Source: a virus. From it: a stretch of DNA of 58,830 nt. Made by a program: the position numbers and the translations under genes. Every line of letters starts with the position of its first letter. The first letter of the stretch is position 1. The notes under the pieces were generated by a model, which had not been told where the DNA came from, ran no database searches, and was given only the letters and a program-made list of their open reading frames with translations. This document shows, in pieces, positions 16,426 through 25,794 of this stretch. The stretch is taken from IMG/VR virus record IMGVR_UViG_3300021185_000238, positions 1 to 58,830 of that record; one strand, given 5' to 3'.

Positions 16426-17331
16426 TTAAGCGCCGGGCGATCCGTAGATACCCAGTGGATCGGAAACACCAAACGAGTAGCGTTCACGAGCCTTGTAACG
16501 GCTGTTGCCAGTATCGAAATCAGCGTCCATAGAGGTAGCCATTGGGCTACGTACAAAGTGCTTCAGACCATTTGGCACGTCAGTCATCATAAACCAAGCG
16601 TCAGTGTCAGTCAGGTAGTGATTGACTGCATATCCGCCGGGTACTGCGCCGTTAGTCATAATGGCGTTGATGTCGTTATCAGCAGTTCCTACACGACCTT
16701 CAGTCTCAAGCAAACGAGTTGCAACAAACTGCAAGGCAGGTGGGATAACTAGCTTCTTAGGCTTGGCCGCGATCAAGAGACCACGCTCATCAGTGTAGCC
16801 TGCTACCTGAATGATAGCTGCTTCCAGAGAAGTTTCGTTAAGGTCAGCCGCAACAGTAGGACGGTTGGAGTTAGTTCCACCGCTAACCAGAGGGTGATCG
16901 GTAGCACAAAGTACTTTTCCGTCGCCGTAGGTAGTGCCAGCAAAAGCGTTGTTCAGAATGTCTGCGCCTTTAACTTGCTTGGTGTATGCCATAGCGCGAG
17001 CCAGTGCTTTGGTGTAACGAGATGACAGAGAGTCATACAAGTTATCTTCAATCGCTTCTTCAGTGATTGAGAAACCCATTGCAACAGTTTCGTGCGTGTA
17101 GCGTGCGCTCCATGCTTCCTGCGCGTTATCGTACTCGATTGCAGAACCTTCAGCTTTAGTTGGGGCAGAGCCAAAACCAGACAGCTTAGTTTCTTCTTCA
17201 AAAGAACGGTCAGAGGTTTCAGTCTCGAAAATCTCTTTGTGCTCTTCGCCATATTTTGCATACTCCAGACCAAATAGTGCGTTAAGTCCGGGTAGCAACT
17301 CTTTGAGTAATTGACTTCTTGAAATAGCCAT
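16426..17331 (-). CDS. Major capsid protein (gpT-like)
   Basis: A 301-aa protein. The N-terminus (SRSQLLKELLPGLNALFGLEY) is characteristic of a marine phage capsid family related to Mu gpT-type HK97-fold proteins. The central region (HETVAMGFSITEEAIEDNLYDS) and the P-domain-like RPTVAADLNETSLEAA, with KPKKLVIPPAL and the ending SFGVSDPLGIYGSPGA, fit this family. It follows the scaffold and a 204-aa auxiliary gene and is followed by a strong terminator. There is no long N-terminal delta domain, consistent with a separate scaffold. Confidence 0.85.
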   Translation of the reverse strand: MAISRSQLLKELLPGLNALFGLEYAKYGEEHKEIFETETSDRSFEEETKLSGFGSAPTKAEGSAIEYDNAQEAWSARYTHETVAMGFSITEEAIEDNLYDSLSSRYTKALARAMAYTKQVKGADILNNAFAGTTYGDGKVLCATDHPLVSGGTNSNRPTVAADLNETSLEAAIIQVAGYTDERGLLIAAKPKKLVIPPALQFVATRLLETEGRVGTADNDINAIMTNGAVPGGYAVNHYLTDTDAWFMMTDVPNGLKHFVRSPMATSMDADFDTGNSRYKARERYSFGVSDPLGIYGSPGA

Positions 17332-17335
17332 CTAG

Positions 17336-17950
17336 TTATTCTCCTACGATGCCGGTACCAAACTGGTGGTACGGTAGGTTAAATTTAACCAAGACATCAG
17401 TCTTAGCGTCGCCAATGGCAGAACCAGTTTTGGTTACAAAGCCAATCACTTTGAACGCTTTAGTAGCAGTAGCAGTAGTAGCGTCCAATGCAACATTAGA
17501 CTTACCAGTAGCAGTATTTACTGAAGTAGTGGCGTTCTGTGCCGCAGTCAAAGGAGCGTTGTGCCCAAGAGCAGCCTGAGCGATAGCGCCGTCAGCTTGT
17601 ACTTGGAAAGTTACGCCCGGATCAGTAATGACATAAGCAGTAGCGTTAGCAGTGCCTGATGGGTAGTACTGAGCAAAAATCAATTGACCTTCAGCGTTAA
17701 CATATTCACAACCAACGAACACACCCAGAGCACCGATAGTGTTGCCACCGAGGTTGTTAGTAGTTGCGTCTGTGCCAGTGCCAGAAGCTAGTTGAACATA
17801 ACCTGCATTAATCTCAACGAGAGAGCCGTAACCGATGTTCTGAGCTACGCCAGCAGGAGTAATAAGAAAAGCATCGCGGGCACCAGCATAAGGTGTACCG
17901 TCAGCTTTACGTACGGGAACAAACCCGTATGGAGAGGCTGTAGTTGCCAT
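17336..17950 (-). CDS. Head auxiliary / decoration protein
   Basis: A 204-aa protein rich in Ala, Thr, Gly and Val (starts MATTASPYGFVPVRKADGTP). The GFVPV opening and the beta-rich chain are typical of conserved structural proteins encoded just before the capsid gene in marine phages. It lies five bases upstream of the capsid gene and has a good SD (AGGTGAA). Decoration or minor capsid function is inferred. Confidence 0.65.
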   Translation of the reverse strand: MATTASPYGFVPVRKADGTPYAGARDAFLITPAGVAQNIGYGSLVEINAGYVQLASGTGTDATTNNLGGNTIGALGVFVGCEYVNAEGQLIFAQYYPSGTANATAYVITDPGVTFQVQADGAIAQAALGHNAPLTAAQNATTSVNTATGKSNVALDATTATATKAFKVIGFVTKTGSAIGDAKTDVLVKFNLPYHQFGTGIVGE

Positions 17951-17975
17951 TTATTTCACCTATAAAATAGTTTGA

Positions 17976-18425
17976 TTAAGACCCGCTACCAAAGGTAACT
18001 TTCGATCTGCGGTCATTAAATAACGGCATTCGAGGGTCGTTTTCTCGCATTAGGCTGTTGTCAACTGATTGCATTTGCGCGGTACTCTGATCTTTATAGT
18101 ACGTGTTGCGCTCGTCAACCATTTCAACAGGAGCTTTACACAGCATCAATCCACCGATTATCAAGTTGTCTTTGAACTTTTCGTTCTCGATAGACACAAG
18201 AGTAATCTCTGGGTGATCCGATGCCTTTACTGGCTCCCAACCTTCGCGTAGTTTTGAGGATACGTTAGTGGCGTCCATGTTACCTTGCGTGCTTACACGA
18301 ATCCAGCGAAATGCGTAGCCCGGCTCGGGGTGAGGCGAAGGCAATACTTCTGGCCTAGTCCAAGCTGCTTTACGGGCCGTTTTTTCACGGGTAACTTCTT
18401 CACGTTTGATTCTATTCTCAGCCAT
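17976..18425 (-). CDS. Conserved head-module protein
   Basis: A 149-aa protein: a Lys/Arg/Glu N-terminus, then PGYAFRWIRVSTQG and VSSKLREGWEPV, then GGLMLCKAPVEMVDERN. The W-x-R ... REGWE-V and GLMLCK-P-E blocks recur in hypothetical proteins between scaffold and capsid genes of related phages. It overlaps the scaffold stop by one base. Possibly an assembly co-factor; not known. Confidence 0.6.
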   Translation of the reverse strand: MAENRIKREEVTREKTARKAAWTRPEVLPSPHPEPGYAFRWIRVSTQGNMDATNVSSKLREGWEPVKASDHPEITLVSIENEKFKDNLIIGGLMLCKAPVEMVDERNTYYKDQSTAQMQSVDNSLMRENDPRMPLFNDRRSKVTFGSGS

Positions 18426-19426
18426 TATACTTTCCTCATCTCTTCTGCAACCTTTTTGGCGTATAAATCTAGGGGTACTCCAAGTTTTTTAGCGATAGCC
18501 ACCTGTGTCTGCGTTAACCTAATTTTCTTAGGTGCTGTGCTCCGCGTAGCGGGTGCAACCACATTAGCCTGCTTCTTACTTGTCCTAACCTCTGATTCTT
18601 CAGTTTCCCCAAACTCTTCGGGGAAGGTATTTCGCATACGAGAATTAATAGTCTCGTAGTATTCATCGCTAGTGGTGTCCACACCTTGCTTAACCAGCTT
18701 ACTGTGTACACCCATAGCATAAGCTGTCATCTCGTCATCAGAGCCGAACCAAGAATTTTCATTTGCCCATTCGGACGCTTTGGTATCTGGCTGAATCGGA
18801 GCTTCTTGCGGTATTTGTACAGGAATCTCAGCTTCTTGTAAAGCCTCTGGCTCAAAATCTGCTAACTTATCCGCTTTTATCTTAGCATTTGTTAGCTTTT
18901 CTTGCGCATCCAACAGTTTATCTGCATCTCCGGCCTCATACGCTCTTTTGTATGCCCGTTTAGCTAGTAACATCTCTCCACTAGCAGTTTTCTTAGCTTG
19001 CTCCAGTAACGCTGCTTGATTCTTTTCGACACTACTCTTTAACTTGTTGTTCTCTTCAACAAGCGTTTTTGCGTAGTTTTCAAACTCCACACGTTCACGA
19101 TGCGCCGCTTCTTTGGCACGCCGCTCGTCGTGATAACCTTTACTAAAGTGCTGTATTCGTTTGCGTACCTTATCTGAGTAATCTTCTAACTCTTCATCAG
19201 TAAGGTCTTCGGGGGGCTTAGATGCTTTACGCCCTCTGTCCGCCTTCGGTATGTCGTCTACTACTTCGACTTCTACTTCGGCTTCTTTCTCTTGCTTAAC
19301 AGGTTTTTCCTCGACAGGCTCTGATTTGCCAGACAAGTCAATCTCTACTGCGCTAGAGTCCTCTACTTCTATTACCTCATCCTTCTCTTCGTCAGGGAAG
19401 GTGTACTCAACTTTTTGAAATCCCAT
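18425..19426 (-). CDS. Capsid scaffolding protein
   Basis: A 333-aa acidic, helical protein. Residues 1-75 are Glu/Asp/Val-rich and probably disordered; residues 80-200 form a long charged helix or coiled coil; residues 230-275 carry W-A-N-E-N-x-W-F; and the C-terminus is basic and helical (LTQTQVAIAKKLGVPLDLYAKK), the usual capsid-binding end of scaffolds. The gene position between portal and capsid is the classical one for scaffold. Confidence 0.75.
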   Translation of the reverse strand: MGFQKVEYTFPDEEKDEVIEVEDSSAVEIDLSGKSEPVEEKPVKQEKEAEVEVEVVDDIPKADRGRKASKPPEDLTDEELEDYSDKVRKRIQHFSKGYHDERRAKEAAHRERVEFENYAKTLVEENNKLKSSVEKNQAALLEQAKKTASGEMLLAKRAYKRAYEAGDADKLLDAQEKLTNAKIKADKLADFEPEALQEAEIPVQIPQEAPIQPDTKASEWANENSWFGSDDEMTAYAMGVHSKLVKQGVDTTSDEYYETINSRMRNTFPEEFGETEESEVRTSKKQANVVAPATRSTAPKKIRLTQTQVAIAKKLGVPLDLYAKKVAEEMRKV

Positions 19427-19436
19427 TATTTACTCC

Positions 19437-19823
19437 TCACACTCGTGTAACGCCACGAGGATCGTTTACTACTGCTTCAATTGAGTCATCATTCATTAAA
19501 CGATACTCAACACCACCTACTTTAAAACGCGTACCAGTATTGGCACGAAACATCACATAGTCGCCAGCTTTACACCAAGCACCTGTAGGAAAGCGATCCT
19601 TATCAGAATACGCCTGCTCACCCATATCAAGGACAACCCCGATAGTAGACATGATGTATTCGTTATGGATTTCCTTACTAGACTTGATGATACCGCTTTC
19701 GCCGTATGTATCCTCTACTTCCGGCATGGCTACTAGAACACGGTACCCTACAGGAGTAGGAATTTGGTGGTCTAGTTCTTCTTCACTTTCTGCTTCTTTT
19801 GGTACTATTGTTAGATCAGTCAT
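19437..19823 (-). CDS. GroES-like co-chaperonin
   Basis: A 128-aa Cpn10-fold protein. The pattern PTPVGYRVLVAMPEVED, GIIKSSKE, STIGVVLDMGEQAY, WCKAGDYVMFRANTGTRF and a C-terminal VEYRLMNDDSIEAVV follows the GroES strand order, with a shortened mobile-loop region. The ATG at 19823 has an SD (GGAAG) and overlaps the upstream stop as ATGACTGA; a longer frame from 19856 would overlap that gene by 41 bases. It would replace or adapt host GroES to help fold the capsid protein, as phage-coded co-chaperonins do (T4 gp31). Confidence 0.75.
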   Translation of the reverse strand: MTDLTIVPKEAESEEELDHQIPTPVGYRVLVAMPEVEDTYGESGIIKSSKEIHNEYIMSTIGVVLDMGEQAYSDKDRFPTGAWCKAGDYVMFRANTGTRFKVGGVEYRLMNDDSIEAVVNDPRGVTRV

Positions 19824-20013
19824 TATCATCTTCCAAATAATTACGCGAGAGGTCATTTACATGATTCAGACAGGAAGTGAGACCTCGTAGCATTCCTGTT
19901 ATTTCTTTGTACTGAGCGAAGTCTTTAGCCCCACCATTACCTAGAAATTTTGTTGCAGAGGACATATCTTCCTCGATTTTGTTCTTGAGCACGTCAAAGA
20001 CGGTTTTAGCCAT
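19816..20013 (-). CDS. Small conserved head-module protein
   Basis: A 65-aa helical protein (AKTVFDVLKNKIEEDMSSA, then GGAKDFAQYKEITGMLRGL). The G-A-K-D-x-x-x-Y-x-x-x-x-G-x-x-R-G-L block is common in small proteins after portal genes of many podoviruses. It overlaps the co-chaperonin start. Function unknown; perhaps a portal or scaffold accessory. Confidence 0.6.
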   Translation of the reverse strand: MAKTVFDVLKNKIEEDMSSATKFLGNGGAKDFAQYKEITGMLRGLTSCLNHVNDLSRNYLEDDND

Positions 20014-20016
20014 GAT

Positions 20017-22488
20017 TTATTCCCTACGTTTGTTTGCAGAATCTGTTGCTGTTTTTATAGCGTCTAGCTTTAATTTAGTCGCATCTTTGCGCCTGTCCGC
20101 AGCCATCTTAGCAACGGTTTTTTCGGTGTCTAACTGTAGTTCTTGCTCTTCTAACTGTAGCTGCCCCTGATCTATAGCTGCATCAGCCATATCTTTCTGC
20201 ACCTTGCGTTGCAATTCAGCCTGTTTGAGTTGCGCATCGGCTTGGTCTTTCTGAGCCTTACGCTGCACTTCTTGCTGCTTAATTTGTAGCTCCGCTTGCT
20301 GCATCTGTACAACGGGGTCTTGTTGCTTCTGTTGTGCCTGCTTTTGCGCCGCTTCTTGCTGGTGCTGCTGTGTAAGCTGCCTACCGCCCTCCGCTACTAG
20401 TCTAGCCAGTTGTATTTCTGTTTCCTCTGTAAGCTCTTCATTAGGCGCTGGTAGGGGTGCTCCTAACTTCTCTTCCATCTGAGAGCGGTACAAGAACCCT
20501 AGGTGCTCCGCTATGTGAGCCTGTAACGCAGACATTATTTTCTGCGCCTGTGGGTTCTGGCCTATGGTCTGTGCAATCATGGGGTCTTTCATAAACGACT
20601 GGTGCGCCGCTATATGTGCTGCATGGTCTTGGTAGATGAACGCTTTTATGGGGGTACCTGTTAGCGCGTTCATGTTTTCGCTTACGGGATCAGTAGGTTT
20701 CACATCATCTTCCGTAGGTACTAGCTTGTCAGCGTTCTTGACGCCGAGCACTTCAATCATCTGGCGATGTAATTGAGGTAGGTTGTATATCTGAGGTGCC
20801 TGTTGTGCCATCTGCAACACTGCTTGGTACTGAACTACACGTTGCGCCATAGTAGAACTGTTAGGGTCACTAACAGGGATTACATCGACCATAGCGTAGT
20901 CAGCTTGGCGGGCGGCTACTTCACCTCTGTTAGGCATGTAGTCGTATTCCACAGATGCTTCTTCGGCCATGATAGCTTTGAGCATCTTGAACTCTAGCTT
21001 CATAGCGTAGTGGACACGCGCCTGTACCGCAGCCATAGGCTTTAACGTACGTTCTAGCAATGCTAGCGTAGTACCCACTGGGGCGTTTGCGGACATATCA
21101 GATATGTTCATGTCACTGATAGCACCTAGACGGCGGCCTTCAGTAGTGATCTGGTTAAGCAATGCTAACAGAGTCTGGCTAGGCTCCTTATAAGGTAGGG
21201 GCATGATGTTTTCTTTGATGCTGCCTGATGGCACATCTACATCTTTAAACTCGCCCGGCTCGATAGGAGTGTCATCACCTTTAATACGTAGCCCACGAGA
21301 CTTTAAGCCGCCGGGAAGGTTAGACAGGGTACCAGCGTCCACCAGTTGTCGTATGAGCGACGTTCCTGCTTTAGCGTACCCACCTACTATGTGGATGAGT
21401 CCTAGGCCGTAGAAGCCAAATCCGGGCACATATACGTAGTGTACAAAGTGCTGACGTTTTAGCGTTAAGGCGTCCTCTTCTTCCCAGTTACGACGGATCG
21501 ACAATATCTCTTCAGTACCGCGTTCTATAGTAACAATGTAGGGCTTTGCGATACCGTCTTCGTCGTCTACACCCTCAATGATGAGGTCTGCATGAATCTC
21601 ATATATAGTGTAACGATCATCATCAGTGATGTCGTACCCACCTTCCTCGGCCTTCTTTTCCTCAATATCGGTGTGGAACGGGCGAGGTTCTCCTAACTCT
21701 ACGCCAGAGTAGAAACCACTCACTTGTAGCTTCATTATCTCGTTCTTGGTTTTACGCATTACATGGGTAACGCGTTCGGCAGATTCTATGTTGGATGCGC
21801 CATAAGGCACAATAACGTCTTCTGCTGGAATATAGATGGCGGCCTGTCTACCCATATTGGGGTCGAAGTAAACCTTCTTAAACGCCGATCCTGCGAGTCC
21901 TAGGCTATATAGCATTCTTTCGTGCTCTGGACGGTACTCCACCATGTTCTCTGTAAGCTCATAGTTCATGTCCGCTTTTACACGCTCTGCTGCTTCTAAC
22001 TTCTCTTTAGTCTCTTTACCTAGAACCTTTACCTTTACTGGCCCTTGAGCAGGGAAAGTCTCACTCATGGTCTCTGCTTGGAACCGTATAGCTGCTTCGG
22101 CTAGGACTGTAGAGTTGACGCCACACGCGCCCTGCCAAGGAGTTGTACGCTCTTCGTACTTAAACCCTAGGATGTCCAGTCCTTTGACGTAGGTATCTGC
22201 CCAGTCTTTGCGGCTGTCCACATCTGCGTCTACCATACCTATTAACTCACCTGATAACTCGTTTAAGAGTCCTTCATCAAGTGCGTCCACCAAGTTGGCG
22301 TCAAACGCCATTAGGTCGGTCTCGTTGGCATCAGGGATCAGGGTGATCTCCATACTACCATCAGACAGAGTAACCATCTCAGGATCGACTATCTCAATAG
22401 ATAAGTCTCCCTCAAGCACTTCGGCCTCTTCTACTTCTACGTCTTCTATGCCTTCTGGTGCGGCGTAGATACCTTTCTCAATTGCCAT
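20017..22488 (-). CDS. Portal protein
   Basis: An 823-aa protein, long for a portal but common in podovirus-like marine phages. After an acidic N-terminus (residues 1-90) the core has KDWADTYVKGLDILG, TPWQGACGVNSTVLAEAAIRFQAE, AEDVIVPYGASNIESAERVTH and YVPGFGFYGLGLIHIVGGYA, all matching this portal family. The C-terminal 170 residues are Gln/Lys/Glu-rich with repeated KAQKDQADAQLKQAELQRK, likely a barrel or coiled coil reaching into the head. It lies between terL and scaffold. Confidence 0.82.
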   Translation of the reverse strand: MAIEKGIYAAPEGIEDVEVEEAEVLEGDLSIEIVDPEMVTLSDGSMEITLIPDANETDLMAFDANLVDALDEGLLNELSGELIGMVDADVDSRKDWADTYVKGLDILGFKYEERTTPWQGACGVNSTVLAEAAIRFQAETMSETFPAQGPVKVKVLGKETKEKLEAAERVKADMNYELTENMVEYRPEHERMLYSLGLAGSAFKKVYFDPNMGRQAAIYIPAEDVIVPYGASNIESAERVTHVMRKTKNEIMKLQVSGFYSGVELGEPRPFHTDIEEKKAEEGGYDITDDDRYTIYEIHADLIIEGVDDEDGIAKPYIVTIERGTEEILSIRRNWEEEDALTLKRQHFVHYVYVPGFGFYGLGLIHIVGGYAKAGTSLIRQLVDAGTLSNLPGGLKSRGLRIKGDDTPIEPGEFKDVDVPSGSIKENIMPLPYKEPSQTLLALLNQITTEGRRLGAISDMNISDMSANAPVGTTLALLERTLKPMAAVQARVHYAMKLEFKMLKAIMAEEASVEYDYMPNRGEVAARQADYAMVDVIPVSDPNSSTMAQRVVQYQAVLQMAQQAPQIYNLPQLHRQMIEVLGVKNADKLVPTEDDVKPTDPVSENMNALTGTPIKAFIYQDHAAHIAAHQSFMKDPMIAQTIGQNPQAQKIMSALQAHIAEHLGFLYRSQMEEKLGAPLPAPNEELTEETEIQLARLVAEGGRQLTQQHQQEAAQKQAQQKQQDPVVQMQQAELQIKQQEVQRKAQKDQADAQLKQAELQRKVQKDMADAAIDQGQLQLEEQELQLDTEKTVAKMAADRRKDATKLKLDAIKTATDSANKRRE

Positions 22489-22499
22489 TCTGTAACCTC

Positions 22500-24059
22500 T
22501 TAATAAAACCCGCTACCGCGATGTTTAAACTGTTTAATGTCTTCTGGCTCATCAGTAGGTAATCGTATAAATCCGCCTTGTCTGAACCGCATAAGTGCCA
22601 TAACTGTGGAATCCACCAGATCGTCATGGCTCATAAAGGGAAACCCTGCGATCTCTTCTACTACTTCTTCTGCCCATCTAGTCTGTGGAACCCATACTAA
22701 CCCAGATTGCACAATGTCTGATACAGAGTTTAGACGTGCTAGTTTATCACCAGAACCTCTATGGGGGGTATATTCTTGTACAAGTAAGCCCATACGTCGC
22801 ATTTCTTGGTACAACGCTACACCGGAACTCTTTTTCTCTACTATAAAAGCGTCTGGTTCCCATTCCGTGTACTGATCCATAGCCAATTCTTTTAGCTCGT
22901 GGAACTCCATACGCTCTTTTATGCTGTTAAGCAAGATTATATTATACGCTGAAGTCTCCTCATTAAGGAACACTCCCCACGTAGTAAGCGCCGTGTAATC
23001 CGCTCGGTTGTGTTTTTCTGCTGCGGAGTCCAAGGACATGATTATATATTCGCAGGCGGGGGGCCGTTCTTTCTCCCACTCATTCCACCACTCTCTTTTT
23101 ACTAGGGCGGCTTCCTCGGCGGTGGGTTGTTGCTGATACTGGGCGTTCCACTGGAACGTAGGCATTGATGCCTTGGTACGCAATAACGCCTCAAGATCAA
23201 AGAACTCAGGCCACAGAGGTTTCTGTATGGGCTTGCCCGTCTCTTTATCGTCCACATCTAATATAGCGGGGAACTCTATGACCTCATACTGGTCAGCACG
23301 GTCGTTCTGGGCCATATCCTTGACCACACGCCCCGTTAGGTCGTCCATGTGCCACCGTGTCTGGATAATAGCTACACTACCTCCGGGCATCAGACGAGTA
23401 CGAGCACCGAACGTAAACCACTCATACGCCTTCTCAAAGACAATAAAGTTGCCATTAATCACGTCTTGCTCAGAGTGAGGGTCGTCTACAAGTAGTAAAT
23501 GCGCACCACGGCCCGCTAGAGCCGATCCAACACCACATGCGTAGTACTCCCCGCCCATGCTCGTACTCCAGCGTCCGGCTGATTTAGAGTCACTGGCGAG
23601 TTTTACTGTAGGAAAGATGTCTGCGTAGACTTCACTGGCTAGGATGTTTCGTACCTTACGCCCGAAGTCCACCGCCAAATCGGTAGTATGTGACACCATC
23701 ATAACCTTCTTGTCAGGGTTACGCCCTAGGTACCACGCAGGGTAGAAGATAGATACAAGCTGGGACTTACCGTGACGAGGCGGTATGTTTACGCACGCCC
23801 TGTCTTTGTCTCCTCGCTCAATGGCCATTAGGAGGTCGGCCAACATGCGGTGATGCTTCCCAACTAAGTAGTCAGGCTGCATAAGTTTACAAAATTCTAT
23901 TAAATCGTCGTGTGCGGCTTTAACTGTACGCCGTTTGTCTAGCTCATCGACAAGTTTCTCTATCTCCACCACCTCGTCGGTGCTGAACTCGTCAATGTTA
24001 TCCAACATGTGCTGGATTTCTTCTTGGGTAAACGCTTCAGTGGTGCTAGGCGCAGTCAT
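22500..24059 (-). CDS. terL: Terminase large subunit
   Basis: A 519-aa packaging motor. Residues 92-99 (IPPRHGKS) are Walker A, residues 188-193 (LLLVDD) with PHSEQD are Walker B, and MMVSHTTDLAVDFGR lies between. The C-terminal nuclease shows its first acidic strand (IIMSLDSAAEKHNRADYTA), a second segment (AFIVEKKSSGVALYQE) and a third, HDDLVDSTVMAL. It cuts and pumps DNA through the portal encoded next. The start overlaps the 78-aa gene by 14 bases. Confidence 0.93.
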   Translation of the reverse strand: MTAPSTTEAFTQEEIQHMLDNIDEFSTDEVVEIEKLVDELDKRRTVKAAHDDLIEFCKLMQPDYLVGKHHRMLADLLMAIERGDKDRACVNIPPRHGKSQLVSIFYPAWYLGRNPDKKVMMVSHTTDLAVDFGRKVRNILASEVYADIFPTVKLASDSKSAGRWSTSMGGEYYACGVGSALAGRGAHLLLVDDPHSEQDVINGNFIVFEKAYEWFTFGARTRLMPGGSVAIIQTRWHMDDLTGRVVKDMAQNDRADQYEVIEFPAILDVDDKETGKPIQKPLWPEFFDLEALLRTKASMPTFQWNAQYQQQPTAEEAALVKREWWNEWEKERPPACEYIIMSLDSAAEKHNRADYTALTTWGVFLNEETSAYNIILLNSIKERMEFHELKELAMDQYTEWEPDAFIVEKKSSGVALYQEMRRMGLLVQEYTPHRGSGDKLARLNSVSDIVQSGLVWVPQTRWAEEVVEEIAGFPFMSHDDLVDSTVMALMRFRQGGFIRLPTDEPEDIKQFKHRGSGFY

Positions 24060-24282
24060 TTATCGTCACATCAGCGGTAGTTACCATGACTACTCGCGCC
24101 CCACAACTCAAAATCGGCTTATCTGTGGTACTTTGCAGGACTTCAGACGGCCCATTTATAGTTACAGAGTTACAATACGTGTTTTTCTTGCCTTGTTTTA
24201 CGGTAATTACAGGTTCGTTCGTCCCATTCTTGAGATTGGCGCGGATTTTGTGCTGATTCACGTGAATATACGTCTTAGGCAT
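24046..24282 (-). CDS. Small hypothetical protein between terminase subunits
   Basis: A 78-aa protein (PKTYIHVNQHKIRANLKNG start). It contains K-x-G-x-N-E-P-V-I-T-V-K and a block with T-x-x-N-x-V-x-I-N-G-P. Similar small proteins with this start lie next to terminases in other marine phages. Overlaps both neighbours by a few bases, so it belongs to the packaging operon. Function unknown. Confidence 0.6.
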   Translation of the reverse strand: MPKTYIHVNQHKIRANLKNGTNEPVITVKQGKKNTYCNSVTINGPSEVLQSTTDKPILSCGARVVMVTTADVTINDCA

Positions 24283-24859
24283 CCTTACTTACCCCCAATT
24301 CTGCGTCTACGTCTATAACTTCTCCGTCCAGTGTCACCTCATCCGCAGGATTTACGAGCTTTTCTAGCTTTTTGCGCAGTTTTGCCTTGAGATCATCCGT
24401 TGACTGGTGCGTAACGGTCACTTCCGACTTCTCTGCGAACAGTCCTACGTCCGAAATCTTACCCAGTAACTCCAACGCTCGAATACGAACGCGTGGATCG
24501 GGGTTCTCTGTCTCTAATATCAGCTTATTCGTTACCAAGTGGCGCACAGAAACGGCTGACTCCACTACAGAGGCACCAAATTCCGTGAGTATGTTACTAG
24601 TTAGCACCAGCGAGGCTGGGGTCAAGTTAGCCATACGTTTGTTTGTTGCTTTCTTCGATGTCTTTTCAGGATCATCGGCATACGCTATGGCAAGTTTAGC
24701 TGCCACGTCTTCATCTTCTTTGCTGGGCTTCAATTCTAGCCCGTGTTCTGCCAGCTCTAAGGCCGTCGTCTTCGCTGCTCGCGCACGGACACTCAAGTCC
24801 ACGGCGGGGTCGTCATCAAATAGCGGAACCCCTGTCTCGGGTTCGAGTTTAATCGTCAT
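24275..24859 (-). CDS. Terminase small subunit-like protein
   Basis: About 194 aa from the ATG at 24859 (a frame to 24901 adds 14 residues without a better SD; neither start has a strong SD). Residues 45-110 carry charged helices (PSKEDEDVAAKLAIAYADD, KATNKRMANLTPA). The ELLGKISDVGLFAEKSEVTV segment with K-A-K-L-R-K-K-L-E-K-L matches proteins annotated as small terminases next to this terL family. It would recognise the packaging site. First packaging gene behind the candidate late promoter. Confidence 0.6.
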   Translation of the reverse strand: MTIKLEPETGVPLFDDDPAVDLSVRARAAKTTALELAEHGLELKPSKEDEDVAAKLAIAYADDPEKTSKKATNKRMANLTPASLVLTSNILTEFGASVVESAVSVRHLVTNKLILETENPDPRVRIRALELLGKISDVGLFAEKSEVTVTHQSTDDLKAKLRKKLEKLVNPADEVTLDGEVIDVDAELGVSKDA

Positions 24860-24936
24860 ATTGTAATCGCAGGTTGTTAAACCGGAGTGCCTTTGTACCA
24901 TACTTGTTTACACAAGACAAGCATAGGGAGTTGCCC

Positions 24937-24990
24937 ATACCATTTATGGTATATCCTACATGATTATTATACATTTCCGATCATATCGGA
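24937..24990 (-). promoter_or_regulatory. Candidate late promoter with two inverted repeats
   Basis: On the minus strand a consensus -10 (TATAAT, plus positions 24966-24971) stands upstream of terS. An inverted repeat TCCGAT-CAT-ATCGGA (24976-24990) covers the spacer, and a second, ATACCAT-TT-ATGGTAT (24937-24952), lies around the expected start site. No good -35 is visible, which fits an activated or repressed promoter. Inference from sequence only. Confidence 0.4.
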
Positions 24991-25103
24991 TCACTAATAT
25001 AATAGCGCCTCTTTCAACCCCCTACTGTTCTGAGGTTTCTTTGTGTTTGGTCTTACTGTGTTTATTGTTTCGGCGTGTATTGTTGTTATTGTGGGGCTTG
25101 GTG

Positions 25104-25538
25104 TTATTGCCCTAGAGGATGGTCTACCCTTTTAAAGTTACGTAGGAGGTTTAGTCCCTCCTTTTCTGCTTCTTCTGTAAACTTGTCGGGGAGTAGCTGC
25201 AAACACCCTTTACTCCCCAGCTCTTCCGTAGGTTTTATAAGCACTCTCTGCTCGTCTAAAGCAATGAACATATAGAAGTCCGCCACTTTCTGCGAGGCTA
25301 GGCTGTACAGGTACTTACGTACTGGGTTTCTGTACCGCTGCTTGAGTGTTGCAAGGTTAGCCGCCTTCACCTGTAACGTGAACATCTCTTCGTGGTACGA
25401 CTGGCACCATAAGTCTACGCCGGAACGGTCTACGTGGTGGCACTCTATGCCGTGGCGCTCCAAAACATACATGGCAAAGAACTCACCTATCCTTCCTGTG
25501 TGTGCGGCGTTATCTATTCTGCCCTTTATTTTACTCAC
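25104..25538 (-). CDS. PD-(D/E)XK nuclease, Holliday-junction-resolvase-like
   Basis: A 144-aa protein. GRIGEFFAMYVLERHG supplies the early Glu helix, DRSGVDLW the catalytic Asp and FTLQVKAAN the Q-x-K variant of the E-x-K motif; this order (E, D, QxK) is that of small PD-(D/E)XK enzymes such as archaeal-type Hjc resolvases. It would trim or resolve branched DNA before packaging. It is the first gene on the minus-strand arm, separated by 244 bases from terS. Confidence 0.72.
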   Translation of the reverse strand: MSKIKGRIDNAAHTGRIGEFFAMYVLERHGIECHHVDRSGVDLWCQSYHEEMFTLQVKAANLATLKQRYRNPVRKYLYSLASQKVADFYMFIALDEQRVLIKPTEELGSKGCLQLLPDKFTEEAEKEGLNLLRNFKRVDHPLGQ

Positions 25539-25794
25539 GTCCCGCCTATGTATTACCTAATAGGAACGTACACCGTACAGTATAAAAAATTTTTTACAAG
25601 GGGTCAGAAAAAGAGGTGGGGGGTGTTCCTATATAGAGGGGGTAGGGGTCTCGAACTCATAAAATAACGATTTATTCGTGGAAATTAGTAATATATAGAG
25701 CGGTGGGACTCCTGTCTGACATAGCGGGTCATGGGGGCGGGGTAGGGGTCGGATTCTGGCCATTCGTGGGTAAACCTACCAGATAACCAGTAAT

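Noticed and set aside
25640-25680. tRNA-like T-loop sequence GGTCTCGAACTC
   Set aside because: No acceptor, D or anticodon stems can be paired around it; no tRNA was found elsewhere by eye.
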